Shown piece by piece: positions 58,040 through 64,000 of a stretch of 64,000 bases of DNA. The notes beneath the pieces are model-generated. The model had not been told where the DNA came from, made no database searches, and saw only the letters and a list, made by a program, of their open reading frames with translations. A program made the position numbers and the translations under genes. Within the stretch, counting starts at the first letter, position 1, and each line of letters opens with the position of its first letter. This DNA is from Xiphydria camelus (lineage: Eukaryota; Arthropoda; Insecta; Hymenoptera; Xiphydriidae), in the NCBI GenBank assembly GCA_963678675.1, contig OY783193.1, positions 5,649,501 to 5,713,500 on the forward strand, read 5' to 3'.

Positions 58040-58290
58040 CTGACTTATTTTTTTTATTGATGATTCGAAGACTTTAGGCAAACGGAAAATGATACTTAAA
58101 ATGCAGCATACGTCATGCATAAGTGTGTCATAACTCAATGGAGAGTAAAGCACTTATCTCACTCGGCGAATAATTATTTCTTCGGATGTTTTCTTTTTCG
58201 TGTGGTATGAAATATGTACAGATTATATATATAAATTAATTTTAAAAATATCAAAATTTTGTTTAGTCAAATACCGTATAGTACTTCAAT
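58040..58290 (+). repeat. Family K repeat, diverged
   Basis: Blocks: ggagagtaaagcacttat, ggcgaataattatttcttcgga, gttttctttttcgtgtgg, tatgaaatatgtacagatta, and gtcaaataccgtata, also present after the 6,229 copy. The CRE-type palindrome is not conserved here (tacgtcatgc). Confidence 0.6.
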
Positions 58291-59249
58291 TCATACAAGA
58301 GGCTCGAATATGTATGTAGGCATTCGTACATAAGTTTTACATGTTAATTAATTTTTGGCGAATAAAAGCCTATCGAGGGACACCCGAATTAACGCAATTC
58401 GTCATCACTGTCGAAGTCCAATGCCAAAAAGTTCTGTAAAGAAATTTTTCCAGCCCCTCGTTGCAGTCGGACGTCATTGCCATCCCCACATCCCGTCCAT
58501 ACCTACATAGGTACGTCCCGTGATCCCCCTAAGACGGCTATACGAGGACACGTGTCACCGCGTCAAAAGCCATAGAGAGAAAAGAGGAAAGGGGAACGGG
58601 GAATAGCCGTTTAAAGTTGCATCGAAGGGCTCCCGTTACGGACACGTGCGTTTGTTTTAATGTCCCGCAGACGGCTTACGATAACGCCCTTTAAACTTTT
58701 ATCAACGATTATCAGGAGACGTGGCGCGAATCGTCACTGCCGCATCCGGCGCGTCGCGCGCGTTTCACGTTCCGACGATCTCGTTGTAGCGACTGAAAAT
58801 ATATAGCGTCTCGCTCCCTCCCCTCCGCCCCTTCTACGGTATACCGTCGTCGTTCGAGAAGCGAGCCAACCTCGACGCCGGTCCACTCCCTGCTCCGGAG
58901 TCGAGTTTTGGAAGCTGCCCAAGGAGATAGATAGAGAGCAAGGAGAATGTATGTAACGTCCGTTATAGCGGATGCGTGCCGCTGAGGTCTTGGTTCTCTG
59001 GATGAAGAGGGAGTGAGGGGAAGGGAGAAGCTGTGTCGATGATTAAGGGAAGTTGAGTCGGTGCGGGTTCGATGTATGGGGAACGTATGTCGCGTGCGGG
59101 TTTCTTATGAATTTATACGCCTTCTGTCTCGATACTTTCTGCGATTAATGGAGTTTATAGACTCGGAATGGGGATTATAAAGAGTGCATTGGCCGTATTT
59201 ATCAATTACGTTCATTTGTTCTTATCGAGCGTGAGCTAACAAAAAAATA
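58291..59249. other. Unique sequence, no gene seen
   Basis: Mixed composition with a CpG-rich centre (58,440-58,900). No supported gene or repeat. Confidence 0.4.
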
Positions 59250-59999
59250 CACTGAGAAAATAGTTTATTTAGTAGGCTTGTCATATCTCCTTCTCTGCTT
59301 ATTTCAATCCACTGAAATACATTTTGTTGGTTCTATCTAATCATTTACGTGCCACTATCGTGTGGTTTTTTTTTTCATTTAAAGGTCTAAAAATTTATTA
59401 GTCAACTTGATGGCTAACGCGATTTCAGTTAGATCAGACAGGCGCTAATAAATCGAGCAATATTAGATTTATCATGTACTTGCAGCAAATTCGAACATTG
59501 TAGCAGCCCGAAAATTATACCGCTGAATCCAATACAATGTATTACAATATCGTATTTATTCTCTTTATTGAGTTATTACGAGCCGCGAGACACATATGGT
59601 TTAGTTTCAATTTTTGGCTTTTAGGAAGTATTCAGTTCAATTCAAGGCACACTATAGTTCAGCAGATGTAGTTGCTCAGTAAAAATTCGACGTTTATTGG
59701 ATGACATTAAACATTAACCAATGAGGATTGAATACTGATTGAGCGATTTTCATCTCATGAATCGGTACACTCTGACTAACTATCACTTGACAAATTCCGA
59801 TGAGCTATTTTTCAAAATCCCCAGAATTGAAAGACGTCCCTTAAGCCAAGCAAATATTCGATAGCCACTACCCTATTTCTGTTTGAATGAAAGACATTTT
59901 AATAATTAACGTATATTTAATTGGTCTAAAAAAATATTTCTTTCGCCATAATCAGGTATAGGTACATTTATTGACAATAAATAAACTCTTCTCTCAGTG
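59250..59999 (-). mobile_element. Family G MITE with large internal insertion
   Basis: Starts cactgagaaaatagtttattt after TA and ends aactcttctctcagtg followed by TA. Right of about 59,835 the sequence (gccaagcaaatattcg, ctatttctgtttgaatgaa, attttaataattaacg, aatatttctttcgccat) matches family G in reverse. Positions of about 59,272-59,835 hold roughly 560 bp not found in other G copies, with no ORF and no clear ends. Confidence 0.72.
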
Positions 60000-60308
60000 T
60001 AGATTGACAAACTAATGAAGTAAGAGACAGATTAGGAACTAGAACGCCGTAAAAAAATTGATCACCCCTTTCTTTGTCGAAGCGAAATGCACAAAGATTG
60101 CCATCTATCGCGATTCAATGCGTAAAAGCGCTAGCATCGCTTCGTTATTCGCCTTCAGATCGATGGACTCATCGAGGCGGGACGATCGGTGGCAAAATTA
60201 CAATCCGCGGCGTGAAAAATGAGCACGGAACAACGGTGTCATTTGGACGCGAAATTCTAGTCTCCGCGTTGCAATCTTTTAACGATAAATTCGTTCTACG
60301 GAACGAAA
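60000..60308 (+). promoter_or_regulatory. Probable promoter/5' leader of the gene at 60,309
   Basis: About 310 bp between the family G right end and the start codon of the mitochondrial-protein gene, too short to hold much besides promoter and 5' leader. An 82-codon ORF (60,074-60,322) overlaps the start codon in another frame and is judged accidental. I see no clear TATA box. Confidence 0.4.
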
Positions 60309-60917
60309 ATGTTCGCCGGTAATCTTTTAACTAAAGTGAGGCTTCCTGTCAGACTGTCGACCCGGATGACTAATAACGTCAATAGGAATTACGCAACTAG
60401 AAAACGTATGTCTATCCGAAACTTGATAATCATATAATAATTGGTACGTGTGTCATTTTATCGGAGACTAATTTTGGCTCTCGTTCTTAGACGATCACGC
60501 CGCGTTCAGTAGCGAAGGTCAAGGAATTTGGGATTATATCAAAGATAAATTGGGAATCGATACACCGAGTGAGTTTAAATCAGAGTTTCAGGTTAATTTA
60601 TTATTCTATAAATGAAAAAGTCGCTTCTCTGACTTAGTCAACCAAAATACTCGCTCAGCTATATTAAAGCCCACTTTTTACGATTCAAGCTTTCTTCCAG
60701 CTTTGAATCACATTTTTATAACGAGTTTTATAGAATATCGAACGAATAATTATAAATAAAATTATGCATGACGTTCATATTCACAGAAAATCCTCCACGA
60801 GAAATAGAAAATGTTCGACGAGTACCAGTCGACGTCCCTCCTGACCCTCAACAAAATTCCGTGGAAGAAATATGGAAGCCTGGTTATCGTGGACGTACCG
60901 ATAATCAAAGATATTAG
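60309..60917 (+). CDS. Small mitochondrial protein, 101 residues, three exons
   Basis: Exons 60,309-60,405, 60,491-60,568 and 60,787-60,917; both introns start GT (gtatgt, gtgagt), end AG and are phase 1, and the spliced frame runs to TAG at 60,915-60,917. The first ~32 residues are rich in Arg, Lys, Thr and Asn with no acidic residue, as in a matrix-targeting presequence. The stretch RNYATR (26-31) fits the R-X-Y/A peptidase site, predicting cleavage after Tyr28 and a mature protein of about 73 residues. The mature part has an amphipathic segment GIWDYIKDKLG (44-54), a Pro-rich middle (PPREIENVRRVPVDVPPDP) and a C-terminus EEIWKPGYRGRTDNQRY. No transmembrane helix is visible. I do not recognise the family; a respiratory-chain accessory subunit or assembly factor is possible. 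The real-gene call is strong, the function unknown. Confidence 0.88.
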
Positions 60918-60958
60918 AAAAAGAAGCGTTTAAGCGATACTACCTAAATTCTTTCTGA

Positions 60959-60964
60959 AATAAA
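60959..60964 (+). terminator. Polyadenylation signal AATAAA
   Basis: A canonical AATAAA lies 42 bp after the stop codon of the mitochondrial-protein gene, followed by AT-rich and T-rich sequence. This fits the 3' end of a compact transcript. Confidence 0.65.
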
Positions 60965-61262
60965 TCGGCAAATTAAAACAACTGTATTTTTTATATTACC
61001 TACTTCTATACTTCATTCCTACCCACTTATACGTTCGCCACCTGGATTAAAAAATTGAAAAGAAGGAAGAAAAAAGCTTAGAGAAGGGAGAAAACGATAA
61101 AAGAAAATCGTCCGAACATCTGACGGTATCGAGAGAGAATTGACAATCTAGTAGTCATTACCTAACGTATAAGATTTCAAAAACGTGGAGGCAGAAAGTC
61201 CGTAAAAATCTTGGAAAAAAACTCGAGCATTCCTTCAAAATTTCGCCGGTATATCACGAACG
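60965..61262 (+). promoter_or_regulatory. Short intergenic spacer between two same-strand genes
   Basis: Holds a purine-rich stretch (about 61,050-61,110, gaaggaagaaaaaagc type). An in-frame stop (61,203-61,205) precedes the start codon of the next gene. It must contain the 3' end of one gene and the promoter and 5' leader of the other, unless further 5' exons lie upstream. Confidence 0.45.
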
Positions 61263-64000
61263 ATGTATGGACTCTCGATATCCTCCTACGGCAGTTTATT
61301 TCGAAATTTACCGACCGTGACACAGATCCATCTACCTACCGGTCGATCAGGTGAAAATCAACGTTATGACAACTGTAATGAGAATAACGACAAGCTCGAA
61401 AAATATCCCAAACTAGCAAAAAATTCAAAAAATGCTAATCAAGAGCTTATAAATGAGACCACAGATTTATTTTCTACACTCCCTGCGAATTTGTAAAAAT
61501 ATATATTATCATCTCGTATTGATTTTATTAGATTAGGGTAGGTTAGGGTATTGATACAGATTGCACGTCATAACAATAAATCTTTAAACGTGTAGGTTAA
61601 AAAGTGAAACTGACATTCTCTTTATGAGGCATCGGTGAACCGAATTATGGGATGTTCTAAATTTCAGCTTGCGTACAACTGGTGGAAGGGACGATGGGTA
61701 AACGGCATATGGGGTTCCTATCAAAACTGAGGAACATTTTCAATCGTAGAGGTAGGAGAAAATGTTGTTCTTATAAATTTAAATATGATAAGATTATACT
61801 GGTCTCTTATGATATTAATAGTAATTTTGTTTCCGCTTAGAACTAATTCACGAAATAACAATCGTAAGTTGTAGTTATGGTGAGCATTGGTAGCAGTGCT
61901 AATTCAATTAATAGTTTCTTCTTCCGAAAGTACAAACTTCCAAAATCAATTCTAAGGAATTTCACTGGCAGTCGATGCATGAGCATCACAAATACTCGAA
62001 TTCAGGGTAATTTCCTTCCTTATATATAGATATAGGAACACATCAAGCCAAGTTGACAAGTAGAAGTATATCGTCCTTGATATCAGAAGTCGTAAATCCC
62101 TGCTCAGAAAAGTACGTCGATCATACGAAAAATAAAATGTTGCAAATCTCGAAGAAAAGTACTACCGCGGGTTCGAAGAACACCACTCTGATCTATGGAA
62201 ATAAGAGCGAAGTCGGAAAAAATCTACAAATTGCCAGTTACTCCGGTTGGTGCCTGAAGAGATCACCCATATCAAATAAAACTGAAAATTTCAATTACCA
62301 AACGTATTTACACGATGAAACGCATCGTTTCTCGAAACCCAGAAGAAGGTCAATCAATACAAGTTGCACAACTTTCGACTTCAAACATCATCGCGAATAT
62401 TCGACTCTTCGTCAACGTTCCCTAAAGTCCCACGAGTTGTCATTTAACATTGACGCTGTCGGCAATTGTCTCGGACAAATTCGCGGCTTTCGATCGAGCA
62501 TGTCGATCGTTCATAACTCGGAGAAAGATCGAGGCATGTCGGCTCTTAGTTGGACCCGAAGTGCAGATGCCGAATGGATGGCACCGAGGAACACGAAGCC
62601 GCCCATCAGGGAGCCCAATATGCCGGCGAGGTCGAACAGTGAGGAGGAGAAGAAGCAGAAAAAGAAGAAGAAAAAGCCGCCGGTGATACGTGTCGAGGAA
62701 TCCCCGGAGGTGAGGAATGGTTGGAAAGAGGAACGCGTTCGCTTCGGGGAACGCGAGGCGGACAAGAGTGACTCTGGATACCGCTGTCAGTGGGGCGTCA
62801 GGTTACCGGAACACGCGATCAAGGTGGAGAACGCTTGCGATACCGAGATGCTGCCGAGTTATATCGTCAGCCAGAGATGGGGAGTTAATCTGAAGGAGTA
62901 CGTGGAACGGGATAGGCAAATTGTTCGGGAGGGAACCGCTGATACTGAGGTTAAAGAGATGAACGAGGTGACGAGTGGTCCATTGAAAACCGAAGGCATT
63001 CTAGAAGCCTCGAATAAAGCTGAGGATACTAAAACCGGGCAATTGAATATCACAAGCAAGATGAATCAGGCGGAAACTATGAAATTTGCACACCCCGAAG
63101 AAACAACGAGTACTTCGAGGGATACAAAAAGACGTACCGATAGACCATCGAAAAATGAGTCGACCTCACCTTCGAAAAAAGTTATAGAAAGTCGGAAAAA
63201 ACAAGCTTCGTCAACTACTTCTTCGTCCCCAAAATTAAACTCCTTTGATAATGATTTAAGTGATAAACTGCACTCGCCGGACTATAATAATCGGGAATCT
63301 CTGGAAAAGTACATCGACGACCTGAAGATGGAGTACATGAAGACTCGCACGGAATCGGATTTAATGGAGGGCACTGAGAAGCAGGTTCTGGATGACGACT
63401 ACAACGTTCCCGTGGATATTTCCACGGACGGTGAGATAGCCGCGTGGAGAAACGTCATCACGAGGTCGAGACTCCACGAAGAGCTTGTCTCGGCTAATAT
63501 GGCGGTGGCTGAAGTGCGAGAACGTCCAACGCCGGGCATGTTCATCACGCCGGAGCCTCCCGAGCCGAAGCTGGACGTGCAGGTGGTAAGGTCGATAGAC
63601 GAAAGACTCCCTCTTGGGCAAGTTACTGAAGAGGAAGTCGCGACGTCGAAACAGCGCGAATTCAACGCCCTTCGATCAGCGGAGATAAAAAAGGCGGTCA
63701 GTCGGATGGATTCCGTGGCAGAGACGTCGAGCAAGAAGATGCACACTAGTTGTAGGTTCTCGTCGAGCCTATCAACCGTTGATTGGTTCGAAAGCAGCCC
63801 TCGCCCGCGTGTTCAGTTCCCCAATGTAGTGTGTTCGGTCGGGGGATCGACAAATGAGGATTTCGTCACGTTGGGTTCGCAATTTCAACCATCGCAGATG
63901 CAATATTCACGCTCTTCAATGCATCACGAGTCTTCTTCAGCAACTTCTTCATCGTCCTCTTCGTCTTCTTCAAGTGCGAATAACGCAGACGAAAGGAGTC
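61263..64000 (+). CDS. Unrecognised large polar protein, partial (at least 712 residues)
   Basis: Model: exon 1 61,263-61,350 (ends TCAG/gtgaaa), exon 2 61,668-61,751 (after aaatttcag, ends AGAG/gtagga), exon 3 62,036 to beyond the window (after tagatatag). All junctions are phase 1. Exon 3 stays open for about 1.96 kb, which is strong coding evidence. The start is the first ATG after an in-frame stop; a second possible start is at 61,694 (MGKRHMGFLSKLRNIFNRR, Met39). Visible features: a basic segment 39-57; an acidic-then-lysine run EEEKKQKKKKKKPP (260-273); two similar motifs WGVRL (from 310) and WGVNL (from 339); a likely helical stretch LEKYIDDLKMEYMKTRTE (480-497); PTPGMFITPEPPEPK (554-568); another charged helix (587-617); and a serine run (690-704) near the window edge. 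No signal peptide, membrane span or known domain is seen. Probably a largely disordered intracellular scaffold or regulator; function unknown. Confidence 0.8.

Noticed and set aside
60074..60322. 82-codon ORF just before the mitochondrial-protein gene
   Set aside because: Overlaps the start codon of a better supported spliced gene in a different frame; probably 5' leader or promoter DNA.
61263..61496. Reading exon 1 of the second gene as a separate 77-residue protein ending at 61,496
   Set aside because: A strong donor site (TCAG/gtgaaa at 61,350) gives a phase that joins correctly to the next two exons, so the unspliced ORF is less likely than the spliced one.
61530..61556. ttagggtaggttaggg, resembling telomeric repeats
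   Set aside because: Only a few imperfect units within an intron; not an array.
62511..63746. Minus-strand ORFs of 66-115 codons opposite the last exon
   Set aside because: They mirror a 1.96-kb plus-strand coding exon and have no independent support.
1..64000. CRISPR arrays, bacterial operons, integrons or phage genes
   Set aside because: No regularly spaced repeats, ribosome-binding patterns or dense ORFs; the sequence is eukaryotic.

Overview
The window looks like insect nuclear DNA, most likely from a hymenopteran and perhaps an ant. The grounds are indirect: protein-coding exons carry GT..AG introns (85, 218, 317 and 284 bp), CpG is not depleted in the unique sequence, and many short AT-rich inverted-repeat elements sit in a more GC- and CpG-rich background. 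No ribosomal, tRNA or taxon-diagnostic gene is present, so the taxonomic call is an inference. Nothing suggests bacterial or organellar DNA.

Layout. Positions 1 to about 60,000 hold no gene that I can support. This stretch is either a large intergenic region or intron of a gene whose exons I cannot see. It alternates CpG-rich unique sequence (for example 1,600-2,450, 12,380-13,110, 29,200-30,800 and 34,300-35,000) with about 50 short non-autonomous DNA-transposon copies or fragments. Most of these end in variants of CACTGAGAAAAATAA and are flanked by TA, the target-duplication signature of the Tc1/mariner superfamily. Distinct interiors allow letter-named families here: A (10 copies), C (7), D (3), E (2), G (about 8), H (3), plus single ones. 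Many are nested inside one another. Other types include a PIF/Harbinger-like element with a transposase remnant (15,375-15,953), two elements with CAGGGTG ends, an element with a 9-bp flanking repeat (11,419-11,859), and an element with a perfect 44-bp inverted repeat (51,321-51,584).

The last 4 kb are genic. A three-exon gene at 60,309-60,917 encodes a complete 101-residue protein with a convincing mitochondrial presequence. About 345 bp downstream, on the same strand, starts a second gene (61,263 to beyond 64,000). It has two short exons and one very long open exon, giving at least 712 residues of largely polar, probably disordered protein that I do not recognise. The compact head-to-tail arrangement contrasts with the 60 kb before it. 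A family-G element ends only about 310 bp upstream of the first start codon, so it lies in the probable promoter.

The ORFs of up to 233 codons elsewhere are Arg/Ser-rich, overlap other ORFs on both strands, and lack splice or domain support. I treat them as chance products of CpG-rich DNA. No undescribed biological system is evident. The main points of interest are the nested transposon history, a dispersed repeat carrying a CRE-type palindrome, and the two uncharacterised genes at the right end.
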